64,000 nt of DNA from Nodosilinea sp. LEGE 06152 (GTDB lineage Bacteria > Cyanobacteriota > Cyanobacteriia > Phormidesmidales > Phormidesmidaceae), in assembly GCF_015207525.1 (NCBI RefSeq), contig NZ_JADEWR010000022.1:12263-76262 (forward strand). The letters run 5' to 3'. Position numbers and translations under genes: made by a program. Within the stretch, counting starts at the first letter, position 1; every line of letters begins with the position of its first letter. This document shows positions 34,589 to 44,902 of this stretch, in pieces. The notes under the pieces are model-generated. The model saw only the letters and a list, made by a program, of their open reading frames with translations. It was not told the origin of the DNA and searched no databases.

Positions 34589-35209
34589 CTACTCAGCTGC
34601 CAACGGTTCCGCCGCAGCCGCAGTGGGGCTGTCGCCGTCACCGGTTTCGGCCATACGGCCCTGGAGCACGGTAGCAACGGTTTGAGTTTGGTCGCCTGCC
34701 ACCACAGCGCCCTCAGGCAGTACCAGGTCGGCAACGGTTAGTGAGTCACCTACGCTCAGACCAGACACATCGACGTCAATGGTTTCGGGAATGTCGATCG
34801 CCTTACACTTGACGGTGACTTCGTTGACTTCGGTGTTGAGCACGCCGCCTTCGTTTTTGACACCCGTAGGCTCACCTACAAAGTTGAGCGCAACGCCTAC
34901 TTCGACCGCATCCTGCGCTTTAACCGCAAAGAAGCTGAGGTGATACACCAGATTTTTCCAGGGGTGCGACTGCACCTCCCGCAGTAGCGCCTTGCCGTTC
35001 CACGACATGTCAGGAATTTGCAGGTCAATCATGGTGTTGTTGACCGCTGCCTTGCGTAGTAGCATATCGGCCGCATGCTGATCGACGGTCAGCGATACCG
35101 ACTCGGTGCCGTCGTGGCCGTACAGCACGACGGGCAGCAGACCCTGACGGCGCAGCGCGTTGGGCTTGGCTTTAGGATCGCGTGATTTACATTCAATAGT
35201 CAGTTCCAT
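34589..35209 (-). CDS. rplY: 50S ribosomal protein L25, long (CTC/TL5) form
   Basis: Binds 5S rRNA in the large subunit. From ATG 35207-35209 it is 206 residues: MELTIECKSRD start, L25 domain (PNALRRQGLLPVVLYGHDG...) to about residue 95, then the C-terminal TL5 domain (EVTVKCKAIDIPETIDVDVSGL...). The stretch before this ATG is open but GGGGGGAT lies just upstream of it, so this start is preferred. It follows purA by 50 bp, and the two form a likely operon. Confidence 0.94.
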   Translation of the reverse strand: MELTIECKSRDPKAKPNALRRQGLLPVVLYGHDGTESVSLTVDQHAADMLLRKAAVNNTMIDLQIPDMSWNGKALLREVQSHPWKNLVYHLSFFAVKAQDAVEVGVALNFVGEPTGVKNEGGVLNTEVNEVTVKCKAIDIPETIDVDVSGLSVGDSLTVADLVLPEGAVVAGDQTQTVATVLQGRMAETGDGDSPTAAAAEPLAAE

Positions 35210-35259
35210 GGAAAATCCCCCCGTTGATAACAGATTAAAAGACAAACTTTGCCGAATCC

Positions 35260-36594
35260 CTAGGCTACCTGAGACTCACCATTCTCGTAGAGCAGCGCCC
35301 GCTTTGGCCCGTGGATGGGGTCTTCTACGATGATGGTCTGGTCGCGGCTAGCTCCCAGCGACACGATCGCAATCGGCACCTCCATCAGCTCGGCCAAAAA
35401 CTTGAGGTAGTCTAGGGCGGCTTTGGGCAGGTCGCTGAGCGATCGGCAGTGGTCGGTGGGCTGTTTCCAGCCGGGCATCGTTTTGTAGATTGGCTTGCAG
35501 CGGCTAAAGGCCTCGGCACTGGCCGGTAGCTCTTCGCAGCGCTCACCATCGAGCTCGTAGGCCACGCACACCTCGATCTCATCGACATCGTCGAGCACAT
35601 CGAGCTTGGTGATGGCCAGGCAGTCGAGACCGTTGATGCGGACGGCATAGCGACCGATCACGGCGTCAAACCAGCCACAGCGACGGCGACGGCCCGTGGT
35701 GGTGCCAAACTCAGCGCCGCGCTCGCAGAGTAGCTCACCCACTCCACAGGTCAACTCGGTGGGGAAGGGGCCTTCGCCCACCCGCGTGGTGTAGGCCTTG
35801 GCCACCCCAATGACGCGATCGATTACCGTGGGGCCAATGCCCGTGCCGATGCAGGCCCCACCCGCCACCGGGTTAGAGGAGGTGACGTAGGGATAGGTGC
35901 CGTGGTCGAGGTCGAGCAGAGTGCCCTGCGCCCCCTCAAACAGCACGTTTTTACGCTGGCGAATAGCCTGGTAAACGTGCAGCGAGCTATCAATAATGTG
36001 AGGCCGCAGCCGCTCGGCGTACTCAATGTATTCATCGATAACCGCAGCAGGGTCTAGGGGCTCTAGATCATAGAGCTTTTCGAGAATGCCGTTTTTGTAT
36101 TGAATTGTCCACTCTAGCTGCTTGCGCAGGCGAGCGTAGTCCATCAAGTCAATGACGCGAATGCCGATGCGCTCGGACTTGTCAGCATAGGTGGGACCAA
36201 TGCCGCGCTTAGTGGTGCCAATCTTGTGGTTGCCCCGACGCTCCTCTGCCGCCTGATCAATTAAGCGGTGGTAGGGCATGGTGACGTGGGCAGCGTTTGA
36301 AATAAACAGGTTTTTAGACGAAATCCCTAGCTCGTCGAGCTTATCGAGTTCACCGATCAGCGCCTTAGGGTCGATGACGGTGCCGCTGCCAATTACGCAC
36401 TCAGTATCGGGGTAGAGAATACCGGAGGGAATCAGGTGCAGCTTAAACGTCTGATCTTTAACAACGACGGTATGCCCTGCGTTAACCCCGCCCTGGTAGC
36501 GCACAACCACATCTGCCGAACGACTCAGCAAATCGGTGATTTTGCCCTTACCTTCGTCGCCCCACTGGGCCCCAATTACTACAACGTTTGCCAA
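35260..36594 (-). CDS. purA: Adenylosuccinate synthetase
   Basis: Makes adenylosuccinate from IMP, aspartate and GTP, the first step to AMP. 444 residues. Visible: VVVIGAQWGDEGKGKITD (P-loop and catalytic Asp), YQGGVNAGHTV, KIGTTKRGIGPTYADK, FEGAQGTLLDLDHGTYPYVTSSNP and TTGRRRRCGWFD. Length and order are normal. rplY follows on the same strand. Confidence 0.97.
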   Translation of the reverse strand: MANVVVIGAQWGDEGKGKITDLLSRSADVVVRYQGGVNAGHTVVVKDQTFKLHLIPSGILYPDTECVIGSGTVIDPKALIGELDKLDELGISSKNLFISNAAHVTMPYHRLIDQAAEERRGNHKIGTTKRGIGPTYADKSERIGIRVIDLMDYARLRKQLEWTIQYKNGILEKLYDLEPLDPAAVIDEYIEYAERLRPHIIDSSLHVYQAIRQRKNVLFEGAQGTLLDLDHGTYPYVTSSNPVAGGACIGTGIGPTVIDRVIGVAKAYTTRVGEGPFPTELTCGVGELLCERGAEFGTTTGRRRRCGWFDAVIGRYAVRINGLDCLAITKLDVLDDVDEIEVCVAYELDGERCEELPASAEAFSRCKPIYKTMPGWKQPTDHCRSLSDLPKAALDYLKFLAELMEVPIAIVSLGASRDQTIIVEDPIHGPKRALLYENGESQVA

Positions 36595-36923
36595 GGGAAT
36601 TCAGCTTCTAAAGTTCACACAAATTCCCATTATCACTAAGCGAATGGAATTGTGTCAACTCACTTCTTTTGCGTGCCTGGGCTGAGTCAGCTCTCTCTAC
36701 AGCCTGAACCCCTAGCAAATTAAATGTATTTAACCTTATACCCCCCAATCAGTAAAATATGCGATAGAACAGATGGATAACGAATTTACATTTCTTTAGA
36801 ATTCCTTCCGATTTTGCGATGGCTACAAGACCGGCCGCCTAGAGCAGCCCCTGAGAGCGAGCGGTCAAGCGGGCGATCGCAGGCCTACCAAACCCCATAA
36901 ACCCCACCAAGGCGGAGGTTACC
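36595..36923. other. Divergent promoter region purA / ADA-like gene
   Basis: About 330 bp, AT-rich on the purA side. It should carry both promoters. The ADA-like start (GTG) has GGAGGT immediately upstream (around 36914-36919). No other feature is recognised. Confidence 0.35.
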
Positions 36924-37985
36924 GTGAGTCTATATGCTGAACTACACCGCCACCTGGGCGGCTCGGTGGTACCCAGAGTGCTATGGCGCTACTTTGAGCG
37001 CAACCGCCCCGATCTCTCAGGCCAGTTTGCCGATTACCCGGCATTTGAGCAGTTTTACACCCGTCCCCGCAACACCCTGGCGGAGTATCTGGAGCTGCAC
37101 ACCCTAGTCGAGAGCGTGCAAACCCACGAAGCGCTGCCCTACTTTATCTACCGCCTGATTCGCGGAGCGTACATCTTTGAGAACCTGGCTTATCTAGAGC
37201 TGCGCTATACCCCCTACCTGCGCACCCCCGAGCATTTGCCCCAAAATCAGCGCATTGAGGCGATGGCTGAAATCGTAGAAATTGTGGGCCGAGCCAGCCA
37301 GCTGCCCGAGTACCCAATTGTGACTAAGCAGATTCTCTGCATGCACTCGCGGCTACCCTACGAGGTCAATCAAGCAATTGTAGAGCTAGCGGGACAGTAC
37401 CCCGACTACATCTGCGCGGTGGATGTGGCCGGGGGCGATGCCAACTACGGCGATCGCATTGATGAATTCACCCAGCTCTACCAGCGCGCCCAAGACCTGG
37501 GCCTCAAGACCACCGGCCACCTCTACGAAACCGTAGACGGTGATCACCCGCAGCTGCTGCCCTACCTGATGCGAATTGGCCACGGCATTCAAATTCCGCT
37601 GCGGCACCCAGAGCTGCTACCCGAGGTCGCGGCGCGGGGCCAATGCCTGGAGGTATGCCCTACCACCTATCTCAAGACCGGCACTCTGGATGATATCCAC
37701 CAGCTCAAGGTGGTCTTCGATCGCTGCTTTGAGGCCGGAGTCGATATCGCCATCTGCACCGACAACGCTGGGCTACACAACGTGCGGCTGCCCTTTGAGT
37801 ACGAAAGTCTGCTCACCCATGACGTGATTGGCTTTGAGGAACTGCAAGCCTGCCAGGAAGCCGCCTTTCGCCACGCCTTTGCCTGGCCCCACAGCCTGCC
37901 CCCCACTGCCCTCCTGACGGACATGCTGCAACTGCCCAGCAAAGCCCATCCGGTCGATAGTGAAGGGGTACTAGCCCTGTCCTAG
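36924..37985 (+). CDS. Adenosine deaminase-like metal-dependent hydrolase
   Basis: A 353-residue TIM-barrel amidohydrolase. Metal ligands HxH appear as ELHRHLGGS near the N-terminus. The adenosine deaminase HAGE motif is present as HLYE, keeping His and the catalytic Glu. RIGHG follows. The last motif is CTDNAG instead of NTDDP: the metal-binding Asp is kept and the second Asp, which contacts the purine in classical ADA, is Asn. So deamination of adenosine is likely for the family but the true substrate may differ. GTG start with GGAGGT 4-9 nt upstream. Single gene. Confidence 0.85.
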   Translation: MSLYAELHRHLGGSVVPRVLWRYFERNRPDLSGQFADYPAFEQFYTRPRNTLAEYLELHTLVESVQTHEALPYFIYRLIRGAYIFENLAYLELRYTPYLRTPEHLPQNQRIEAMAEIVEIVGRASQLPEYPIVTKQILCMHSRLPYEVNQAIVELAGQYPDYICAVDVAGGDANYGDRIDEFTQLYQRAQDLGLKTTGHLYETVDGDHPQLLPYLMRIGHGIQIPLRHPELLPEVAARGQCLEVCPTTYLKTGTLDDIHQLKVVFDRCFEAGVDIAICTDNAGLHNVRLPFEYESLLTHDVIGFEELQACQEAAFRHAFAWPHSLPPTALLTDMLQLPSKAHPVDSEGVLALS

Positions 37986-38151
37986 GGGATTGGGGTTCAA
38001 GGTCTGGGGTTCAGGGTTTTAGGATTGATCTAAGCCTTGAACCCTTGGAAATAAGGACCTGAGTGTCCACATTCTGTAGGTTGGGCATCCTGCCTACCTG
38101 AGGACAGCCGAGACGGATATCCCGCAGGGTTAAAGCCCCGGTCTTAAAGCT

Positions 38152-38541
38152 TTGAACTCCAAATTGTTGCCTCAGGTAATTCAGGTGCAAGATTTAGCTG
38201 CTATTGAGCGACAGGGATGGCAGGCCCTCTCAACCAAGGGAACTGCTGGCCAGCAGTTCTATAGCCAGGTGCTGCACGACCGGGCGGTTATGCTGCTGCC
38301 GGGCGGCATGGTGCTGCGGGGCAAGGCGGATATTTTGGCTGCTCTAGCGGCTCAGCCGTGGCAGTCGTTTCACCTGGAAGACCTGGAGGTGATGGTGCTA
38401 TCACCAGCGGCTGGGATCGTGACCTACCGGGTAAGTGCCCAGCGGGCAGGCAACGCTCCGTACGCGGCGCTGATTAGCAGCACGTACGCGATGAGCGACG
38501 GTGAGTTTAAGCTGATGCTCCATCAGCAGACGCCGATTTGA
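38152..38541 (+). CDS. SnoaL/NTF2-like small protein
   Basis: A 129-residue protein with an NTF2-like pattern: FYSQVLHDRAVMLLPGG, LRGKADILAALAA, SFHLEDLEVMVLSPAAGIVTYRVSAQ and ISSTYAMSDGEFKLMLHQQT. This fold is used by many small enzymes and carriers; members like this are annotated DUF4440/nuclear transport factor 2 family. The start is TTG at 38152 and lacks a good ribosome-binding site, so the N-terminus is uncertain. Confidence 0.68.
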   Translation: MNSKLLPQVIQVQDLAAIERQGWQALSTKGTAGQQFYSQVLHDRAVMLLPGGMVLRGKADILAALAAQPWQSFHLEDLEVMVLSPAAGIVTYRVSAQRAGNAPYAALISSTYAMSDGEFKLMLHQQTPI

Positions 38542-38642
38542 GTTTGCTCAGAATTGCGCTGCGGGTACTGGCTGGGGATCGGCTTTGACCGGTAGGTGCG
38601 GGCGATCGCAGAAGTCCTTGCCAATATTCTTACCCACACATC

Positions 38643-38759
38643 CTTATACAAATCGTCCATGCCGCTAGCGCGGCACCCCCAACGATAAAAATAGCCATAG
38701 CCGGTCCCTGAGCGAAGTCGAAGGGACGGCTATTTATAGAGCAAATCCGATTTGGTAAG
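38643..38759 (+). repeat. MITE-like element with terminal inverted repeats (copy 1)
   Basis: A 117-bp stretch bounded by CTTATACAAATCG (38643-38655) and CGATTTGGTAAG (38748-38759), imperfect inverse of each other. Inside is a hairpin from ATAGCCGGTCCCT with AGGGACGGCTAT, with loop GAGCGAAGTCGA. A diverged copy lies at 10412-10555 on the other strand. No transposase gene is in it, so it would be non-autonomous. Confidence 0.65.
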
Positions 38760-38782
38760 CCCCGACTCACGATCAGGAACTC

Positions 38783-38812
38783 TGTAGGGGCGTAGCATGC
38801 TACGCCCCTACA
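38783..38812. repeat. Perfect 30-bp palindrome
   Basis: Two adjoining 15-bp arms, TGTAGGGGCGTAGCA and its exact inverse, with no loop. It lies between the MITE-like element and the terminator at 38851-38890. Short palindromes like this (GTAGGGGCGT...) are seen in many cyanobacteria. Confidence 0.85.
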
Positions 38813-38850
38813 AATCGGGGGTATTCATTCCGGCTTTGGTACTACCCACA

Positions 38851-38890
38851 CAGAAGGGGGTTCAGACAAACCTGTCTGAACCCCCTTCTG
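38851..38890 (-). terminator. Strong terminator-like hairpin downstream of the RRM gene
   Basis: Perfect 18-bp arms (38851-38868 and 38873-38890) with a 4-nt loop AACC. It lies 31 bp past the RRM stop on the minus strand. No long T-run follows, but the stem is unusually strong. Confidence 0.7.
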
Positions 38891-38920
38891 GATCAATTAG
38901 CTAACTTAGCTGATGAGAGC

Positions 38921-39247
38921 TTAGTAGCCGCCGCGAGAGAAGCTGTCGCCGCCGCCTCTGCGACCGCCGCCGCCACCAAAGTTACCACCGCCACCACTGC
39001 GATTTTCGCGGGGCTTGGCTTTGTTGACCTTGAGGTCGCGGCCCATCCACTCAGCACCGTCTAGGGCTTCAATGGCGGCGTCTTCTTCAGCATCGGCACC
39101 CATTTCGACAAAGGCGAAACCGCGCATGCGCCCGGTTTCACGATCGGTGGGCAGCTGAACCCGCTTAACAGACCCGTACTCTGCAAATACAGAGGTTAGA
39201 TCCTCAGCGGTAGCGTCATAGGACAGGTTGCCTACGTAGATTGACAT
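38921..39247 (-). CDS. Glycine-rich RNA-binding protein (single RRM)
   Basis: A 108-residue protein of the cyanobacterial Rbp family: MSIYVGNLSYDATAEDL with RNP2, then RGFAFVEM (RNP1), ending in a Gly/Arg tail (GGGGNFGGGGGRRGGGDSFSRGGY). Such proteins bind RNA in the cold and in photosynthetic mRNA localisation. The frame stays open 60 codons upstream, but the ATG at 39245-39247 has GGAGACC just upstream and matches the family N-terminus. It is followed by a strong hairpin. Confidence 0.93.
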   Translation of the reverse strand: MSIYVGNLSYDATAEDLTSVFAEYGSVKRVQLPTDRETGRMRGFAFVEMGADAEEDAAIEALDGAEWMGRDLKVNKAKPRENRSGGGGNFGGGGGRRGGGDSFSRGGY

Positions 39248-39578
39248 GGTTGGTCTCCAAAAGTTAAAGGACGTGTAGAGCAAAATTTTGGAGAGAAGTC
39301 TGTCAATGGAAAAACGGAAAAACTCGTTAGTACTAAAAACAAATACTGCTAACCAATCTCTATATCTCTTGAGACACCCTAGCATGTTTGAAAAGAGGAT
39401 GGTGCACTGGAAGGTGAAGTAGCCCAAAAAGTTGACCCAAGATTATCAAACCCGGCCAAAAACATCGCCTGCAGGCTACTGTGTGGCTGGTGTCGTCATG
39501 TAAAGATTTGTGTTTTGATGATGCGGGCAGTGCTGGGACATCGCCGTGGGAGAATGAACGTTTAATTGAGACTTAAGT

Positions 39579-39902
39579 ATGCCCGCCGCCTATATTGAAA
39601 ACGAAACCGAGTTTGACGCGCTGCTGAGTGCGGAATCGTTGTTTGTAGTTGACTGCACTGCGGCCTGGTGTGGCCCCTGCAAGCTGGTTGCACCACTGAT
39701 GGATAAGCTGGCCGATGAGTACGGCGATCGCGTCAAAGTCTTCAAGCTCGACCTCGATGCCAACCAAACTGTGGCCCAGCGTTACGGTATTCGCAGCATT
39801 CCGGCGGTGATGTTCTTCCAGCAGGGCGACGTGGCCGAGACCCTGGTGGGCGTCAAAAAGTATGACGAGTACACTGAGACCCTGGGCAAATACCTGGGTT
39901 AG
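39579..39902 (+). CDS. trxA: Thioredoxin
   Basis: A 107-residue oxidoreductase that reduces protein disulphides, using electrons from thioredoxin reductase or ferredoxin-thioredoxin reductase. The redox motif WCGPC lies at residues 30-34 and the cis-Pro loop at GIRSIPAVMFF. The length and the C-terminal helix (YTETLGKYLG) fit m-type-like thioredoxins. Region 39248-39578 upstream, about 330 bp, is AT-rich, with no recognised motif, and holds promoters of both this gene and the divergent RRM gene. Confidence 0.93.
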   Translation: MPAAYIENETEFDALLSAESLFVVDCTAAWCGPCKLVAPLMDKLADEYGDRVKVFKLDLDANQTVAQRYGIRSIPAVMFFQQGDVAETLVGVKKYDEYTETLGKYLG

Positions 39903-39954
39903 GGCCTGTAGGTGATGAACCTGGCTCGTTAGGTACGCTCTGGAACCGTTCGCT

Positions 39955-40548
39955 TTACCACATGCCAGAGGTCACCACCGTTAGATCCGGCAGCGCCGCT
40001 TCCCCAGCGAGGAATGGGGGTGCCTGGAGAATTTCTGGCTCCCGCTCAGCGCGATAGACCTCGACCTGACGGTCTTGCACGTTGATTAGCCAGCCCAGGC
40101 GACAGCCGCTGGCTTGATATTCTGCCAGCTTGGCCTGGAGGGGTTGTAGGCGATCGCTCTTAGAGCGCAGTTCAATGACAAAGTCCGGGCACAGGGGCGG
40201 AAATGAATCTTGCTCTGCCGGGGTGAGGGCGTTCCAATGGGCCAGGCTGACCCAGGCCACATCGGGAGAGCGTTCGGCCCCGTTGGGCAGGCGAAAGACT
40301 GTGGATGAGTCGAACACGACGCCCAGCTTGCTACGGCGGTTCCAAGACTCGATCTGATAGGTCAGGTCGCTATTGCGGCGGCCTGTGTTTCCTCCGGTGG
40401 GGGGTATGAGTACCAGTTCTCCGGCGGCGGTAAGTTCCAGGCGCAGATCGCGGTTGGCCAGGGCCAGTTGCTCAAACTGCTCATGGGTGAGGCGAATGAC
40501 CGGGCTGAGATCGAGGGTGAGGGCAGTCATAGTCAAGCCTGAGCGCAT
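39955..40548 (-). CDS. Uma2-family (DUF820) putative endonuclease, second copy
   Basis: A 197-residue Uma2-like protein: IRLTHEQFEQLALANRDLRLELTAAGELVLIPPTGG, RSPDVAWVSLAHWN, CPDFVIELRSKSDRLQPLQAKLAEYQASGCRLGWLINV. The Asp, Glu-x-Arg/Ser-Lys core is visible as DFVIELRSKSD. Role unknown. Convergent with trxA and divergent from glgA. The ATG at 40546 or the internal ATG at 40530 can be the start. Confidence 0.85.
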   Translation of the reverse strand: MRSGLTMTALTLDLSPVIRLTHEQFEQLALANRDLRLELTAAGELVLIPPTGGNTGRRNSDLTYQIESWNRRSKLGVVFDSSTVFRLPNGAERSPDVAWVSLAHWNALTPAEQDSFPPLCPDFVIELRSKSDRLQPLQAKLAEYQASGCRLGWLINVQDRQVEVYRAEREPEILQAPPFLAGEAALPDLTVVTSGMW

Positions 40549-40649
40549 GCCCCATTATGAAGTATTCCTAGGAGCCAAAGATCTAGGCAGAACGCCCACA
40601 CCCCCGTAGACTGAGGACAACCGATTGATCCAACAGCAGAGCGGGCGAT

Positions 40650-42152
40650 ATGGAAATTCTTTTTGTGGCAGCGGAGGCAGCGCCCCTGGCCAAGGTCGGC
40701 GGCATGGGCGACGTGGTGGGGTCCCTCCCCAAGGTGCTGCGCAAGATGGGGCACGACGTGCGCATTTTTATGCCCTACTACGGCTTTTTGCCCGACAAGG
40801 TTGATGCGCCCATTCCAGAGGAGCCAGTGTGGCAGGGCAATGCCATGTTCAACGACTTTGCGGTTTACGAAACCACCCTGCCCGACTCTGACGTGCCGGT
40901 GTACTTATTTGGTCACCCCGCCTTTGACCCCCGCAAAGTCTACGGCGGCGACGACGAGGCCTGGCGGTTCACCTTCTTTGCCAACGGTGCCGCAGAATTT
41001 GCCTGGAACTACTGGAAGCCCCAGATCATCCACTGCCACGACTGGCATACGGGCATGATTCCGGTGTGGATGCACCAGTCGCCCGACATTGCCACAGTGT
41101 TTACCATTCACAATCTGGCCTACCAGGGGCCGTGGCGCTGGGAGCTAGAGCGCATTACCTGGTGCCCGTGGTACATGCAGGGGCACAACACCATGGCGGC
41201 GGCGGTGCAGTTTGCCGATCGCGTCAATACCGTGTCGCCCACCTACGCCCAGCAGATCCAAACCCCCGACTACGGCGAAGAGCTAGAGGGGCTACTGTCA
41301 TTTATCAGCGGTAAGCTGACGGGCATTCTCAACGGCATTGATATTGAGTCTTACGACCCCGCCACCGATCGCTACATTGGCAAAACCTTTACCCCCGACA
41401 GCCTGGAGAATCGCCGCGCCAACAAGGTGGCGATTCAGGAAGAACTGGGCCTAGAGGTGAACTCAAAGGCCTTTTTAGTGGGCCTGGTGGGCCGCTTGGT
41501 GGAGCAGAAGGGGTTGGATCTAATTCTGCAAATTTTGGATCGCTTTTTGTCGTACACCGACGCGCAGTTTATTTTGCTGGGCACGGGCGATCGCTACTAC
41601 GAGACCCAACTCTGGCAAATGGCCAGCCGCTACCGGGGCCGGATGGCCACCTACCTGCTCTACAGCGAGGGGCTGGGTCGCCGCATCTACGCCGGGGCCG
41701 ATGCGTTTTTGATGCCGTCGCGGTTTGAGCCCTGCGGCATCAGCCAGATGATCGCCATGCGCTACGGCTGCATTCCGGTGGTACGCCGCACAGGCGGCTT
41801 GGTAGATACGGTGCAGCACCACGACCCCGAGCACCACACAGGCACTGGCTACTGCTTTGATCGCTACGAGCCGCTCGATTTATTTACTTGCCTAATTCGC
41901 GCCTGGGAGGGCTACCGCTTTAAGGATGCCTGGCGGGCGCTCCAGCAGCGGGCCATGGAGCAAGACTTTAGCTGGGACAAATCGGCGGTAGATTACGTCA
42001 AGCTCTACAGCGAAATGCTAGGGCTCGACTTTAACGATCAGCTTCCTAAGCCTCAGCTAGCGCCAGTGATGGAAGCGCCAGCCCCAGAGTCGACGGCGGC
42101 GGCGACTGCAGCGATGGATGCGTCATTCCCCAAGTCATCGTTACCAAAATGA
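40650..42152 (+). CDS. glgA: Glycogen synthase (ADP-glucose-dependent, GT5)
   Basis: Elongates alpha-1,4-glucan chains from ADP-glucose. 500 residues. The KxGG motif appears as LAKVGGMGDVVG near residue 15, HDWHTGMIP later, and a GT5 catalytic-domain signature as PSRFEPCGISQMIAMRYG. The C-terminus is a low-complexity Ala/Pro tail. Only the ATG start fits the family. Works with glgC (55495) and glgP (46522) in this window. It precedes urc1 by about 150 bp on the same strand. Confidence 0.96.
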   Translation: MEILFVAAEAAPLAKVGGMGDVVGSLPKVLRKMGHDVRIFMPYYGFLPDKVDAPIPEEPVWQGNAMFNDFAVYETTLPDSDVPVYLFGHPAFDPRKVYGGDDEAWRFTFFANGAAEFAWNYWKPQIIHCHDWHTGMIPVWMHQSPDIATVFTIHNLAYQGPWRWELERITWCPWYMQGHNTMAAAVQFADRVNTVSPTYAQQIQTPDYGEELEGLLSFISGKLTGILNGIDIESYDPATDRYIGKTFTPDSLENRRANKVAIQEELGLEVNSKAFLVGLVGRLVEQKGLDLILQILDRFLSYTDAQFILLGTGDRYYETQLWQMASRYRGRMATYLLYSEGLGRRIYAGADAFLMPSRFEPCGISQMIAMRYGCIPVVRRTGGLVDTVQHHDPEHHTGTGYCFDRYEPLDLFTCLIRAWEGYRFKDAWRALQQRAMEQDFSWDKSAVDYVKLYSEMLGLDFNDQLPKPQLAPVMEAPAPESTAAATAAMDASFPKSSLPK

Positions 42153-42304
42153 CCTGGGGCAACTCAACCTACTGGGGCAACTTTGGCCTGAGGCCAGAGA
42201 GCTTGAGGAGCCGAGGGATAGAGGGCGCGACTGTCTGTCACTTATGAGCGGTTTGCAAGGTGGAAAGTGTGGCAGATTAGTAGTTCCTGTTACACGAGGC
42301 ACCG

Positions 42305-43618
<1,314 letters not shown>

Positions 43619-43624
43619 GTAAGG

Positions 43625-44902
43625 ATGGCGTCTTCAGGCAAGGATGGGGTGGTGGGCAGTGCCCACCCTACGGCGGTGGTAGCTTACCTGCAGAGTGCGG
43701 CGGCGGTGCGCGATCGCAGCTGCGCCCTCTTTGCCCTGGCGGAGCAGGATCAGCTCCAGCATTTTCGCTATCATCCCGACGCGCTACCTGCTGCTGCTGA
43801 TTATGTCCTGGCGGTGATGCGGCAGCAGTACCCCGATGGCAATGTGCCCTTTCACTCACGCTGGCGACACTTTGAGGTGGCGGGGCGATCGCGGTTAGCT
43901 CTGCTAGAACCAGGTTTGTCCGCACTGGATGCCCTGGAACAGGCGCGGCTGAAGGTAGATTTGGCCATTACCAGCGTGCTGCTCGATGCCGGGGCCGGGA
44001 GCCGGTGGCGGTACGTGGAACCTGAGACTGGGATAGAGTTTCAAAGATCGGAGGGGCTGGCGATCGCCAGCTTCCACGCCTTCACCGCAGGGCTTTTTTC
44101 AAGCCAGCCCGATCGTTCTTGGCAGGCTGATGCTCACGGACTCACACAACTCACCACCGCCCACCTGGCCCAAGCCTTTCAGGTCAATGACGGCAACCGC
44201 CTGCTGGGGCTAGAAGGGCGGGTGGCGCTGCTGCAGAAGCTCGGTCATACCCTGCAAAAACAGCCGCAGTTCTTTGGTACAGACCTGTCCCGCCCAGGGC
44301 ATTTGGTGGATTACTGGCTGACCCAGGCGACGGATAACCGGCTCTCGGCCACAACCATTCTGCAAACGATTCTTCAGGGTTTAGGCCCGATTTGGCCAGG
44401 GAGGGTGGAGCTGGCGGGCGTGAACCTGGGCGACGTGTGGCCCCATCCTCAACTGCCAGCCCCATCATCTGACAATGGCCTCGGCAGCAACCTAGTCCCC
44501 TTTCACAAGCTCTCCCAGTGGCTGACCTACTCGCTGCTGGAACCCTTGCAAGACCTGGGTCTCACAATCACCGATCTCGACCAGCTCACCGGCCTGGCCG
44601 AATATCGCAACGGTGGCCTGTTCATAGATTGCGGCGTGCTGAGCCTCAAGGATGCCGCCGCGCTTGAAATCTCCCACGCCCCCGGCTCCCCCCTGATTGT
44701 CGAGTGGCGCGCGCTCACCCTCTGTCTGCTCGATGCCCTCGCCGCCCACATTCGCCAAACCCTCGGGATGGATGCTGAGACCCTACCCCTAGTCAAAATT
44801 CTCCAGGGCGGCACCTGGACGGCGGGGCGGCAGATTGCAGCGGAGAAGCGGACTGGGGGTACCCCGCCGATTCAGCTTGTCAGCGACGGCACGGTGTTTT
44901 AA
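43625..44902 (+). CDS. Urc4/Urg3-family protein
   Basis: A 425-residue protein next to the GTP cyclohydrolase II-like gene and upp; this trio is the URC set. Recognisable parts: RCxALFALAE-like RSCALFALAEQDQLQHF, FHSRWRHFEVAGRSRL, GSRWRYVEPETG and QLTGLAEYRNGGLF near the end. Function in uracil breakdown is genetically implied in yeast, biochemistry unclear. The ATG lies 7 bp after the urc1 stop. The first 25 or so codons include a 22-bp repeat and are probably not part of the conserved protein. Confidence 0.82.
   Translation: MASSGKDGVVGSAHPTAVVAYLQSAAAVRDRSCALFALAEQDQLQHFRYHPDALPAAADYVLAVMRQQYPDGNVPFHSRWRHFEVAGRSRLALLEPGLSALDALEQARLKVDLAITSVLLDAGAGSRWRYVEPETGIEFQRSEGLAIASFHAFTAGLFSSQPDRSWQADAHGLTQLTTAHLAQAFQVNDGNRLLGLEGRVALLQKLGHTLQKQPQFFGTDLSRPGHLVDYWLTQATDNRLSATTILQTILQGLGPIWPGRVELAGVNLGDVWPHPQLPAPSSDNGLGSNLVPFHKLSQWLTYSLLEPLQDLGLTITDLDQLTGLAEYRNGGLFIDCGVLSLKDAAALEISHAPGSPLIVEWRALTLCLLDALAAHIRQTLGMDAETLPLVKILQGGTWTAGRQIAAEKRTGGTPPIQLVSDGTVF
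43650..43671. repeat. 22-bp palindromic repeat inside the Urc4 frame, copy 2
   Basis: Identical, inverted, to 25454-25475. Codons 9-16 of Urc4 are made of it (VVGSAHPT), so the repeat is tolerated in frame. Confidence 0.8.
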
